NCBI GenBank assembly: GCA_905331475.1
Contig: CAJNYU010001050.1
Location: 1 to 64,000, forward strand
Direction: 5' to 3'
DNA from: Rotaria socialis
Lineage: Eukaryota > Rotifera > Eurotatoria > Philodinida > Philodinidae
Length of the DNA stretch: 64,000 nt
The position numbers and the translations under genes were made by a program. Numbering within the stretch: position 1 is the first letter of the stretch; every line of letters begins with the position of its first letter. Shown here one piece after another: positions 44,765 to 55,642 of this stretch. The notes beneath the pieces are model-generated. The model made no database searches. It was not told where the DNA came from and worked only from the letters and a program-made list of their open reading frames with translations.

Positions 44765-47700
44765 TATCGTTCCATCCACCATTGTGTCGAGACAAGACCA
44801 CTAGGAGTACACCCTGCTTCCATGTCATCAATTTTCACTGCTGCGATCCATTTCAGGAAGGCGTGCCAATGTTCGGGAAAAAATACGGCACCCCACGTTC
44901 CTAGAATTCAATATTAAGAGCTACCAAAAAAAACACCATCAGATAACTTACCAAGTAACTGATATTTGAAAAATACTGGAGCACCTGTTTCATTGAGTTC
45001 TTTGCCAATCGATCGAATACGAAAGCTCGTTCTCTGCCCGAGCACTGTATGCTGATGCTGCAGCGATAAACCAAACATTCGACTGTCGTAATTACTCTGA
45101 TTCATGTAGTAGAAGTTGATAGCTTGCTTAAGAAAAATGTAAAAGTGAGGTGACACTTCAATATCGTCCTCAAGAATCAGTTGAACATCTTGATGATTAT
45201 TCGCTAATGTCCATTGACCAAACAAACCAACATGCTTTTTGTGAACAGTAATCGAAAGAGGGCCATGTGACCATCTATGTGATAAAGTGAAGTATTATCA
45301 CAGAGATATCAAGTAACGTCAAATGAAAGAAAAAATTTCAATTAGCTTTGAGGGTGTGGGAGTTCATCTTCTAACTAAGTTTTCAGCACCTTTTAACGTT
45401 TTCTGTACCTTGTATTTTAACCTACACCTTGTTTACACGATGTCCTATTGAGAAATGCAGTATGTATTCCAAGTAATAAAAACAAGACAATAAAAGTTGA
45501 TCGTGTTTGTGGGATCACTTTTGCTGGTGAAAACGAAGCGGAAAAGTCATTTTTGGAGAATCTTTTCTCAGTGTAACATCTCGATTTTTCATAAGACCCT
45601 TTACTTCGGATGCATCAGCATCGTTTTTTAAACTTACCGAAACTTAGATGAATGTTGTGCACCATCTCCCATGTACGCTATAACTTGCTTCCATCGATTT
45701 TTTTCGGCTACACTAGCCTTTGAAGAAGGTCGATCTATTGAAATATCTAATGCGACAGAATCGCTCGAATAATTCGCAAGCTGAAGACTCATTAGCAATC
45801 GTTGAAGGCTTTTGAGCCGGTTGTAAGTAAGAACACGAATACGAATGCGGACAGGGGCGGTCCTATCGGGCAAGCTGTAAGGTATACCGTTTCCTAATGA
45901 ATCGCATGAACTGTCAGTACTTGCTAAGAGATCCCATGACCGTAATCGTTTTATTTTTGATTCTAATCCTGCAAGCCAGTTTTCGTGGATGACAACTGGT
46001 ACAAGTCCTCTACTTTGGGATCGGTGTTGATCAAAGAAAGAAAGTTCATCAGGGAAGAGGTAAGGATCAAGGAACTTGACTGTTGTGAATTTGAGACGAT
46101 CGTTTATGCATTCTTGGTCTGTGAAGGCGCTAGCTGGAAGTTTGTTTTTGTAAAATTGCTGTTCTTGTAATTTCACAAGAATTTGACTTTCGCATTTGAT
46201 TACGTTCTGCCAAAAATGACGACCTTGTGGAGTAGCATGAACAATAATGAGGCCTCGGCTCATTTTCATTTTTTTGTGCATTTGACCTTGAATTGTAATT
46301 GATAAGTTTTGTGAAATAGAATCAAACGGATTGGAAAGCCAAATAGTGTCTATGTCCGTGTTAAGAAAATGATAGCCCGCACGAAGCACGCGCATGAGGA
46401 ATTCGAGACGATACATCGTAATAATCTGAAGATCATATGAACCATATTTGGCTTCTGATTTTGACGAAGTATCTAATGACTGTTTGAGCGAGATGAATAC
46501 TGGTTCATTGGCTGCTCGTAGTATATTGTAGGCTTCAAAATCTTCGGCAAGTAAAATGTAGTTCTGAAATCCAATTCGTTTCGCCCAGCAAACCTACGTC
46601 ATTAAAAGTCTTGTTCAAGCCTAGCTCAATAAATAGTAGGACATAACTTGACTATTACACGTTTAACATGATGAATCAGTTTCTCAGTATCTCGATCGTA
46701 TCTATTCGAATCTGAATAGTTTGATTCTGTTCATTTCAATCTAGAATATGGTGCATTAATATGCATATTTCATGTACTACAAAGGTTAACTGCAGGATTA
46801 AGTATTAGCTTATTTACTACTTAAAAGATGCATATTAACGCTCTACACTCTAAATTGCAACGTACAGAATGAAATTAAAAGAAACATTGATTCTGATATT
46901 GGAAGTTGTAAAGGGGAAAAGTTTATGTGAATTTGGTTTCGAAAATTGTGCATTTAAAACTAATCAGTTAAGTTACATTGTAGGGGCTAAAAGAAAAAAT
47001 CTCTCAAAAACAAATCCTATTACGTTGAAAAATGTTGCCGATTTGAATGAGAAGTATTCGAATCCAAATCAGTATATTTCCTAGTCTGTTCAATAGAAAC
47101 TTTGCATTTTGCTCATACTTTGAACTAAGACTAATTCTATTAACCAATAAACGTCTGTTGTTACCTGATGTAACTATGGAATCATATGCTTGCTAATTAC
47201 ATATAAACGAACGTAAAAACACTTACCCAATTCCACACGAGTGGCATTTGTCCCCGGTTAATAGCGAGTACGGCTATGTACTTCTGTGCATTCGCTCTTT
47301 GCTTGAGTAGAATAACCTCACTTTGAAGCAAATTATCCTTGAGTTCACATTGACTTTTTTGACAATCACCTGAGAGTATTTGAGGAGCATTGTTAATAAA
47401 ACCAACTTTATAGTCTGTCCCTGATATATTTTTGGTCAATTCATCGTTGTAAACTGCTCCTATCCGAGAAGAATGATGTAGTGGTTTCTGACCGTCGAGT
47501 TCTTTTAGCTTTTGGTGAATGATAAAGGTCGATTGAGTTACATCAATAACAGTAATGTTTGTTCTTAATAACATTTCGCTTAGCAGCCAATTATCCCATC
47601 GATAAACACCGACGAGAAACGGAGCCATGTAAATAGGTGTCTCTGTTTTGAACGCAATAAAATCAATGTCAGCTGTTGAATTAATTCGGCTATTATTTAA

Positions 47701-48285
47701 AGCGTCCCGCAAAGTGTTTGCTGGGTCAGAATAATCTAACGTGCGAGATATTACATAGTCTCGTCTACATCCAACAAGGAAAAATTCGCGGAAGTGGGTA
47801 TTTACAAAGGAAATAGCATGAGGCACGCTATTATGTAGAATAATGTCGCCATTGACAAAAACTAGAATAGACGTTTTTATATTTCGCTGAGCTAGATCAA
47901 AGACACAATTCATGTAAGGTCGATGATAAGTGGAGTGAAAGCATTTGGATAAAGGAAGGCTTTGACAAGAAATCTCTTGATAGAGAGTTCTCATGAAAGA
48001 ACATGATTTTTCGTCGTCAAAAAATAGGAAAATGTTTTCCATTGGTAATAGTTGAGACCAACTCCAAATGGCGTTAGTTTGTATCTGATGTTGGATTGGA
48101 TCAACATTTGGCATTTTCTTTAAAATTGAGAATATAGTGAAGTCTCTAAAGTTTAACGTCCCTGTCACTGTGTTTATCAATAATAATACAACTAATACAA
48201 TTTTGATTTTGCCCGGATCACTTGTAGTTTGTGCATTCAAAATGAAATGTGTCATCACTAGTTTTGCTTGAAGCCGTGCCACCAA
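44110..48285 (-). CDS. Large membrane-anchored multi-domain glycosyltransferase
   Basis: Exons 48285-47227, 46593-45638, 45274-44952 and 44900-44110 join to 3129 nt, 1042 aa. A short N-terminal hydrophobic segment (27-44) is followed by domain 1 (about 50-350), a GT-A-like region with VFVNGDIILH at 143-151. Domain 2 (about 354-560) resembles nucleotide-diphospho-sugar transferases (GT77-type), with TDIDTIWLSNPF at 432-443 (D433, D435). Domain 3 (about 580-900) has RIRVLTYNRLKSLQRLL and the acidic LILEDDIEVSP (E707-D709), typical of GT-A enzymes. A C-terminal membrane helix lies at about 991-1012, with a basic tail. Three catalytic-like domains in one chain are unusual for animals; horizontal origin is possible but not shown. 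Intron 1 is 633 bp, the last 51 bp. Confidence 0.8.
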
Positions 48286-48600
48286 ATGTATTATTTTCCA
48301 AGCCAGTCTAGTTCTTAAAGCATCTAAAAAAGAGGGCTGACAAAGATCCAGAAAAGGTCCACTTTACCTAGAGTCCTGTGAAAAGTCTTTCGTCGTCAAC
48401 CTAAAGTCTCGCCATAGGATCTTACTAATGGCGGCACCTGTCCACGGGACTTTGGATAGGAAAAGTGGCATTTTCTCGAAACTTTACCACTGCTGGATAG
48501 TTCTAAAGTTTTATTGAGTCCAAATGAGAATCCTAGATTTTATGCCATTTAACTCATTCTGATACAAAGAAAAAAGCATGCATCCTTTTTATTTCATACC
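48286..48600. other. Upstream flank of the glycosyltransferase; possible small inverted repeat
   Basis: GTCCACTTTACC...GAGTCC at 48356-48376 is echoed in reverse near 48450-48475 (GGACTTTGGATAGGAAAAGTGG), suggesting a degenerate ~120-bp hairpin element in the promoter region. No gene. Confidence 0.35.
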
Positions 48601-48855
48601 ATTGTTAGCGTTAGTGATGAATCACACTAACGCTACAACGATGAACAAGATGTCCCTTCTAGTCTAATTGGCTTAGGACAACTGCCCGGATAGCAGGAGG
48701 TGTGGGTTCGATTCCCATGAAGGTCATCATCTTTTTCATCGTTCTATCACATACCATCAGTGACGCTGCTTTATCTCTTTCGCTCTTCATATATCTCTCT
48801 TTCCTTCCTTCCTTCCCTTCCCTTTCTTATATATCTATATATGAGAGCTAACAAT
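48601..48855 (+). mobile_element. tRNA-derived repeat with terminal inverted repeats, copy 1
   Basis: A 255-bp unit starts ATTGTTAGCGTTAGTG and ends GCTAACAAT, so the ends are inverted repeats; a second inversion (AGCGTTAGTG / CACTAACGCT) lies just inside. It contains a tRNA-like core with A-box-like TAGTCTAATTGG and B-box GGTTCGATTCC (about 48653-48725), then a conserved CATCAGTGACGCTGCT ... TTTCGCTCTT tail and pyrimidine run. It shares the whole layout with 54144-54386. It ends four bases before the N at 48859. Confidence 0.8.
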
Positions 48856-48858
48856 AGA

Positions 48859-48859
48859 N
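48859..48859. other. Single-N gap at the start of the inverted glycosyltransferase copy
   Basis: Directly after the N, the sequence is a reverse-oriented copy of the 3' end of the glycosyltransferase at 44110. This is the same situation as at 4163. Confidence 0.9.
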
Positions 48860-49471
48860 GAATATGGGAGACCTGGTTTATTCGGTTTTCGTTTGAGCGA
48901 GGATGGTATTCTCTTTATACCAACTTTCCAAACCGAGAGGCATTTGCCGTAAGCTACCGTGAAAGCGGTCTCAATTTTAACAAAACTCGAGGACCAATGA
49001 ATCCCCTCGTCAAATATTTTCAGCCTCATATTCACTTGAATTTCACTAAGAATCCTCCTATATTCGATTTTCACTTTACTCGTATAAATCCATCAACTCT
49101 TTTGACAATCCGATCCAATCTGTGGCATCGGCATCACTTTGTCAATCAATGTCATATAGTAGACAACAACAGTCATCTTGAAAATACGACAAAAACAACC
49201 ACCAATCTGCTCTCGCCTAATCACAAGAAAATCTCAGTGACCAATCCCAAGCGGAATGAATCCAACACAAATGCCTCAAAACACGACCAAGAGCACTTGG
49301 CCGTCGACCCGATATTATTGTCATCCTTAAAGTACTTCGAGCAGTTTTTATTATTGCAGGCCATTTTTATTTTCATCATCGCTGTGGCTGTTGCCTGGCT
49401 TTGTCGAATGAAACATAGAAAAAGTAGCTCGCGTAGAAAACAATTCAGAAAATTAAGAGTGATTTATACAT
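48860..49471 (+). pseudogene. 3' fragment of a second glycosyltransferase copy
   Basis: Encodes ~203 residues matching the end of the 1042-aa enzyme, from IWETWFIRFSFERGWYSLYT to the C-terminal membrane helix and basic tail. The first ~100 residues are about 95% identical; the last ~90, including the membrane helix, are only about 70-75% identical, and the stop comes 10 residues earlier (ends RKLRVIYT). No catalytic domain is present, because the copy starts at the N gap. The uneven divergence suggests a distinct paralogue or a gene-converted allele rather than a recent simple duplicate. Confidence 0.8.
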
Positions 49472-49781
49472 AGATGCTACGGTGATGTTGCACGTCGACA
49501 TAATATCGCTATTTTCTTTATATTCTCTATCTTCTCTCGCATCTTTTTTAATCACTATTGGTATTTTCTCTTTTCATTTTTGGTATTCTCTATGTAGACT
49601 TTATCAATCTCAGTGAATTACAGATCTTATGAGTACGCGCCAGACAAGTTGAACTTCTTGTAGACTTTTGCTAAAAATATGTATATCCGATTTTATCACT
49701 TGCGTCTCAGTGTACTATTAACAAATAGTTTTAAAAATAACGATCATTTTATTTTAATTCATTGTATCAAATTCCATGTCA

Positions 49782-50300
49782 CACATTATGTGTCACTACC
49801 GCCGGTATACCGCGGTATTCATAATAGCGGCGGTGTACCGGCAGTATGCTGGCGGTAGAGCGCACACCATAGGCGGCGGAACGATTTCGATCTAGGGTAG
49901 ACTCAACGTTTTGGACAAATCAAGTCTCACCATTGAAAAAAAATAGAGTTGAAGTCAGACTGAAATCGACTAAAAGCACTTTAAATGTCAACTATAAGCA
50001 TACGATTTTGATCGTCTTTTAATCATTTTTTAACTGATTTTTAATAAAATAGCCGAAAAAAAAATTTTCATTGATTCATTCGATTATTCAGATTATGATT
50101 GATTAAAACTTCATAGAAAAATTGATTACAATTTATGCAAATCGGTAAAGATCGAAAGAAGCCTTTTGCATTTATCATCAGAAGAATCAATTAAAGTCGA
50201 TTTTTTTATGCACCTTACCTTGATTATATGTAGAAATAATCGCGATATACAATGAAATTTTAGTTTTTCAATTGTCAAAGATTAATACTGGCTAAAAAAC
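49782..50300. mobile_element. Insertion present in only one arm of duplication B
   Basis: Compared with the other arm, about 500 bp are extra here (the other arm has ~35 unrelated bases instead). The insertion starts with CACACATTATGTGTCACTAC and repeated CCGCCGGTATACCG / GGCGGTGTACCGGC palindromic blocks, followed by the ATAGGCGGCGGAACG repeat. Edges are approximate and no target duplication was found. Confidence 0.45.
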
Positions 50301-50440
50301 GATTGGAACTTTATAAGAATCATATGATTGTAGCTGACTTTTAATCAGTTTTTAATCGATTTTAATTTGATATAAATTCTAACTCTTGCATAAATGAAAG
50401 CTAATTGAGAAGGGATTTTTCATTTGTATATAAAGGGACT

Positions 50441-51816
50441 CGTTTTACGTTTTCTTACTAATTTTTAATTCTGTATAAGTGGAATAACTATCTGATGCGA
50501 TATGGTTTTTAGATGCAACAGCAAGTAAAGAAGTAAATAAAAAACGCAAAAGACTGCTTGCAAAAAGTCACTAGAAGAACAGTCAAAGAAGAACCTATTC
50601 AGTACGAAAAATTGTTCTATATTTCATTGTTTGCAGAAAAATCAAAATAGATACTTAATAATGATGATGTCGAGTTTTTGTTGATTCTAACGACGCTTTG
50701 TCCTACCATGAGTATCATTTAAATTCCTAATTTAAATTTCAACAGAAGACGGATTCTCACTAAAACTATTCCTGGTCTTGCTTTTGCAAGAAAGACATAC
50801 TCTAACTTTGTTTAGCTCGTATTTCTGCACGGCACAAGTAATGTTATTCGAGTGTCTAAGATTTAAAAGTAATTTTAAACAGAAGTTACAAAAGCAATTC
50901 AGCTATCTTAAATGAAGAATTACGAATTAGATATCAATTTTAATGCCAAAAACGTTCAACTAATACTTCATTGCGAACAAGTTACTAGTAGAGAAAATAT
51001 GAAATGATCTTGTAATAATGCGTTATTTGTTAGAAAAGCCCCGAAACTAAAGAATAAAACCATTTTGCATATAACAATCTATTCAAACATTTATCTGTTC
51101 CAGTTTCAGTCTATCAAGGTCTAACCCACTTCCAATCTAGGATAGGTTTGAACCGTCGGTATACCGCCGGTTTTTTTCCGGTTTGAATCACATGGGATGG
51201 AAACAAAATAAGATAAATAAACGATACATCATAGAGAAATACATAGTAGATGAAGTAGCATCGAGTTATAGATTCAAATATTGACTTTTGTTTGCTCATT
51301 TTCATAGATGTCATAATACCCATCGAATTCATTTTGGTCTATTATCATAAAGCGTAACGGTTTTGATATCCTATAGGAAATACCCCAAAATGAATTCGAT
51401 AGATATTACGAAGTCGAAATCTCGATATCCAGTGTAACTTTATCATGACATCTATGCTTCAAGTTCTCAGCAAATGGTTCGCTAATTAAATCATTATTTA
51501 GAGAAAAAAACATTTCTAAATCTAGAATACATTCCGCTTGATTCGACAAAGAAATTTTCCGTGAAAATGAAATGTACCAAAATTAATTTTGGTTTACCTA
51601 ATGAATAACTCTCCATTAAGAAAATGTTTCGAGTTTTATTTTCAATTAAAAAAAAATTAGCAAAGTCACATACTATATCATATAGTACTCTAAAAATAAG
51701 ATTATCGAGGAGTGTACACGTAGTCCGATGTTTTTTATAGTCAAAAAGAAAAACAAACAAATTTCATCAAGATAAAAATAGGAAAATCGTTATTTGTCCA
51801 GGATACATTTCATTTT
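50441..51816. other. Intergenic with small hairpin repeat at 51322-51402
   Basis: No gene. 51140-51185 again carries GTCGGTATACCGCCGG. 51322-51402 is a ~80-bp hairpin: ATCGAATTCATTTTGG is matched in reverse by CCAAAATGAATTCGAT. Its core TAAAGCGTAAC...GATATCC is shared with 35667-35738. Confidence 0.55.
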
Positions 51817-53723
51817 TCAATAAAAATAAAAATAAAAATGATTTTTTCCATAAAAAAATAATTGTCTGCTTAAATAAAGAGCGATAAAGATGAACATTGA
51901 TCGTTGTAGATGAGGAAGAATAATAAAAAATAATCGAATAGGTATATCATTTTTTAGGATAAAGACAGCTAATGGATGCAATCCTTCCTTGATATTCGTT
52001 TCAAATGGATTATAACTATCACTATAGAACCATCTTGTAATGTAATAATACATTCGAATAGGAGCAAATACTCGATGAAGAGTGTCATGTGTTGCATGAA
52101 AACTAAAGACAGAAAATTCATAAAAATGCATCTTCAAGTGTCTTTCTGCACTATATTAACCTGTCAACAAAAACTGAAGTTGAAATATTATTAACAAGTA
52201 AATAACTGGTACGTGTAAGTGGCGAATAGAAACCGGTGCGCTGAGAATATTCAATTTTTTTCAGTCCTACCGTACGACTAGCTATTATCAATCGGTGATT
52301 TAGTGTTACTTTAGACGCACGTATAATTTGTGTTTTTTCTTCACGATTAGCAACGACAAGGATATTGTGTGAACCGGACAAACTGATTGAATGTCCCTCT
52401 TGTGTTATAAATGTATAGAAAGGAACTAGAATTCAGTTATTTACTAATGATAAACTCAAGTAAGATTTTATACAGACTTATGGTTTTTGGTTCCGCATGT
52501 AACATCAAGATGATTTCATCGTCAATTAAATGTCTACCATCGCTACTTAACGTCCATATACGATCGCCTACTAGTAAATTTTTAATAGCACGTTGCCCTC
52601 CATCTACTAGGTTGACATAGTCTTCGCCAAAGTAGCATCCTAAAATATTTTGATATTGAGTTCACGGTTAGTACTTCATGTTTGAAAATGAAGAAGTCAA
52701 ACTTGTTCTCATTACCGGATCCACTCGTAGTCGTTGTTGTAGTGGCAGTCGTAGTCGTTACTGTAGTGGCAGTCGTAGCTGTAGTGGTAGTAGTTGATGT
52801 AGTGGTAGTAGTTGATGTTGTTGTTGTCGTTGATGTATTTGTAGTAATTGATGTTGTTTAAGTAATAGTTGTTGATGTTGTAATAGTTGTTGCAGTTTCT
52901 GTTGTAGTTGACACTAGAAAAGCATAATCTTCTTGCTTAAAAAAAATATCAGAGAAATTTTATATTATTTCTATGCAAATAAGTAGACTGATTATTATTC
53001 GTCTCATTTTGAAGAAAACAATTCAAAACTAAAAAAATGTAAAAGAAACGACAACATTTGTGCATATAAGAGGAATACCTCATTATTTCCAATCCAACAA
53101 ACGCTACTATAGAACCTCTTGAAAATCTCCATATACTTAGCGGAAAACACTGGATGTGAATTTTTTTCTCAAGTTTTGAAACTGATTTGATAGAGTGATT
53201 TTTACTGAAATATATATATATGAGAGAAAAGAAGTTGCAGAAGAGGATCATGTTCACATTTACTCGTAAAATTACGAAAGTTAACAATCAATCTAATCAT
53301 ACCAGTGCTCGTAGCATCTGTTTGATGGATAAATACAGAAGTAATTCCATAAGCAAGAATTGCAATGGCTAAAAGCACAAAAATACTAATCATCGGCAGC
53401 ATGATGACGCGAGTTAAAACTAGCTTTTGTTTAATCGTTGTAGTATTTTGCTTCAAATTGCTAAAATATATGCAATTAGTTATTGAAAGATGAGAAAGCA
53501 ATGTTACTTACTTGTCAAATGCGTCTGATGAAAACTTCGTCTGGTTCGATATCGATGGCTTTGAAGATGGAGAATAAAGATTTACATGGGTGCGCTTCTT
53601 ATGTTTGGATTTCAACTGTGAAAAAAAGATTTGCATTAATGAGTATTTAACATAGAGATAAATTCAATTAATATATACCTGAGGCCGACTCACAAAGACG
53701 TTTTTCCTTGGGGCATAAACCAT
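51817..53723 (-). pseudogene. Membrane-anchored Hedgehog-type HINT (Hog) protein with an in-frame stop
   Basis: Exons 53723-53679, 53615-53512, 53460-53303, 52913-52716, 52639-52478, 52425-52161 and 52102-51817 keep one frame over 1218 nt (405 codons). The layout is: short basic N-terminus; a membrane segment in exon 3 (MLPMISIFVLLAIAILAYG); a Thr-rich stalk; then a HINT domain starting at SGSGCYFGED with the nucleophile-type Cys, LLVGDRIWTL, FYTFITQEGHSISLSGSHNI (the expected SGSH His block), LIIASRTVG and HATHDTLHRVFAPIR as in Hog C-termini. Codon 121, inside the stalk (52858-52860), is TAA. Unless corrected, the product is a membrane stub without the HINT domain. It could be a pseudogene, a sequencing error in a repeat, or a segregating null. 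No Hedge signalling domain is present. Confidence 0.75.
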
Positions 53724-54143
53724 CTTGATGCGTTCAAATAGAAATCTAGTCGATATTGTGATTTATTGTTACTATATAAAGAGAGAGAGAAACTCGAAAA
53801 TATTGACGTACTTCTCTCTCTTCGCGTTAGTTCTTTTTCTTTGTTGAATAATTAAAGAGATGCTGCCTTTCGTATATTAATTAGATGACCGAAAGCCTTT
53901 CAGATGTCGCATACTTTCCATTCATTCTTTAGACTTCTAGTGCAATTTATCTATAAATTCAAAAGCTTCTATTTAACAAGAAGATTGAACGAAAACAATG
54001 CGATGTATTGCGAGCAGACATAGCTTGAGTGGTGCTAAAAAGCATACGCTGATACTGTTAACGTTGGAAGTAGACGTCTTGATGATGATAAAACAGTTTT
54101 TTTTTAATTCAGGCAGTCTGAATTATCAAAAATAACGTAAGCT
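53724..54143. other. Upstream flank of the HINT gene
   Basis: AT-rich with a GAGAGAGAGA run at 53780. No gene or element recognised. Confidence 0.5.
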
Positions 54144-54386
54144 GTGTTAACGTTAGTGATGTAACTTACTAACGCTAAACGAAGATTAAGATGTTCTTCT
54201 AGCCTAACTGGTTAGGGCATCTGTCCGGATAGCGGAAGGTGTGGGTTCGAGTCCCACGAAGTTCACCTTTTCTGCGCTCGTCGCATAACATCAGTGACAC
54301 TGCTTGCCTCTTTCGCTCTTAATATCTCTCTCTCTCCTTCATTCCTTATATATCCTTTTCATTCTATACATATTAGAGCTAACATA
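54144..54386 (+). mobile_element. tRNA-derived repeat with terminal inverted repeats, copy 2
   Basis: Same layout as 48601-48855: TGTTAACGTTAGTGATG start, inner CTAACGCT inversion, tRNA-like core, ATCAGTGACACTGCT tail, TTTCGCTCTTAATATCTC pyrimidine run, and AGAGCTAACA end as an inverted repeat of the start. Overall identity to copy 1 is roughly 75-80% by eye. Confidence 0.8.
54193..54265 (+). tRNA. tRNA-like sequence inside the repeat (probably not a functional tRNA)
   Basis: 73 nt fold as a cloverleaf: acceptor 5 of 7 pairs (GTTCTTC/GAAGTTC), D stem GCCT/GGGC-type, anticodon stem TCTGT/GCGGA with two wobbles, T stem GTGGG/CCCAC with loop TTCGAGT. The anticodon loop is CCGGATA; the nominal anticodon GGA (Ser) is contradicted by C at position 33 and by the short variable arm. 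The same loop occurs in copy 1. Best seen as the RNA polymerase III head of a SINE-like element. Confidence 0.5.
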
Positions 54387-55642
54387 CTGAAGCTAATGTA
54401 ATTAGTCTACTGTTACACATATGCTGCCAGTTTTAGAATGCCAAATTGAAACTTTGTATTAAAAATATTGGTTTTAGATCTTTTGTGAAAGGTATAGTGA
54501 TGAATTCAACAACGATGGCAATAAATTACTAGAACTGAAATATTGAACAAAACAAACAGTATAGCTCTTACATCGCTGTAATATAAAGCTCCACAAGGCA
54601 TACAACAGAAACATCACAAGACCATGAAATTTTTATTATAAACTCTAATTTGCATTATATATTATAATGCACAAGCATTTATATTATAAAAATAGCAGCA
54701 ATGTTTGCCAATACAAGAAAGCTGAAAAGATTTTGTTTCATTATTAATAAAAATCTTCATAACGGGGCTTTGCAACTAAAACAAAAAGAATTGTTCTTAT
54801 TGACAAAGTGCGCTCGTACTTTTCGTATCGACAAAGTGCACTCGTACTTTTCGTATTGAGAAAGTGCGATTGCTCATGTACTTTTCATATTTATGATTGT
54901 GCATAGTAGAGAATGCAAATTACATATTTTTATTTTAATTGAAAATTCATTACCAGTTCGGGCAAGGGTGCAACAAAAAAAGCATACCCTCACATAATTC
55001 AAAATTAATTTTATTCCGTTGCATACTATAGCTTTAGTTACGAATGCTTGTTTGAATGAAATACTATGAATGGCTAAAATTGCAATCAACATTTTTATAA
55101 ATCCGGTGTTTAAATTGCGTTCAACTAATAGCGTGAAGATGAATTTCACACCAAGTGATTCAAATAAAGTAGCAAAACAATCATTTATTATGAAGTTACT
55201 TGTTATACAGAATTGAATCAAGAAGTCAAACAAGTATGCCTATCACCGAAATGATCATGTTAGGCATTTTATTAGTGACCTAGCGAGATTATAAAATAGC
55301 AAATAATGATATGAAAAGCTTGATTAAGGTGATGGAATCAGCTGATTACGATGAACGACATTGCACTAGAATTAAAATATTAGAGAAAATATTTTCTCTA
55401 TTGATATAGCGCTGTATCAAAAGCAAAACTTTCGCAACATCGGTCAGAAGTTCTACCGCCTATTATTTCTCAGCTCACATGTGAAAAAAAATGCGTTCAT
55501 AATGAATATATATATTTACATGAAAGAGTAAATTGAGTACATGAAAATAAATCTAAAATAAGAGTATTGCGTTTTAGAGTACTTCTAAATCGACATGTCG
55601 CAAGTATGGATGTTTTTTCTAAAAAAAAAACGAAAATCATTT
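54387..55642. other. Intergenic with a 28-bp tandem repeat
   Basis: 54802-54891 holds about three units of 28-34 bp of the type GACAAAGTGCGCTCGTACTT TTCGTATC; the first two are 93% alike and the third has a 6-bp insertion. The remainder is AT-rich with no gene; the minus-strand open frame 54874-55233 has no family features. Confidence 0.55.

Larger units (their letters stand above)
48860..50440. repeat. Right arm of inverted gene-end duplication B
   Basis: Reverse counterpart of 43677-44764. The flank matches the other arm to about 49781, is interrupted by an insertion to about 50300, then matches again up to a CATTTGTATATA block near 50440. The insertion contains a CCGCCGGTATACCGCGG-rich patch and the ATAGGCGGCGGAACG motif shared with 3415. 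Confidence 0.75.

Noticed and set aside
46869-47084. A 71-aa plus-strand gene inside intron 1 of the glycosyltransferase
   Set aside because: No domain or signal; it lies wholly in an intron of a gene on the other strand.
54193-54265. A functional tRNA-Ser(GGA) gene
   Set aside because: Only 5 of 7 acceptor pairs, C instead of U at position 33, a short variable arm, and a second diverged copy with identical flanks; it belongs to a dispersed repeat.
54802-54891. A CRISPR-like repeat array
   Set aside because: Units are directly adjacent without spacers and the genome is eukaryotic; it is a simple tandem repeat.
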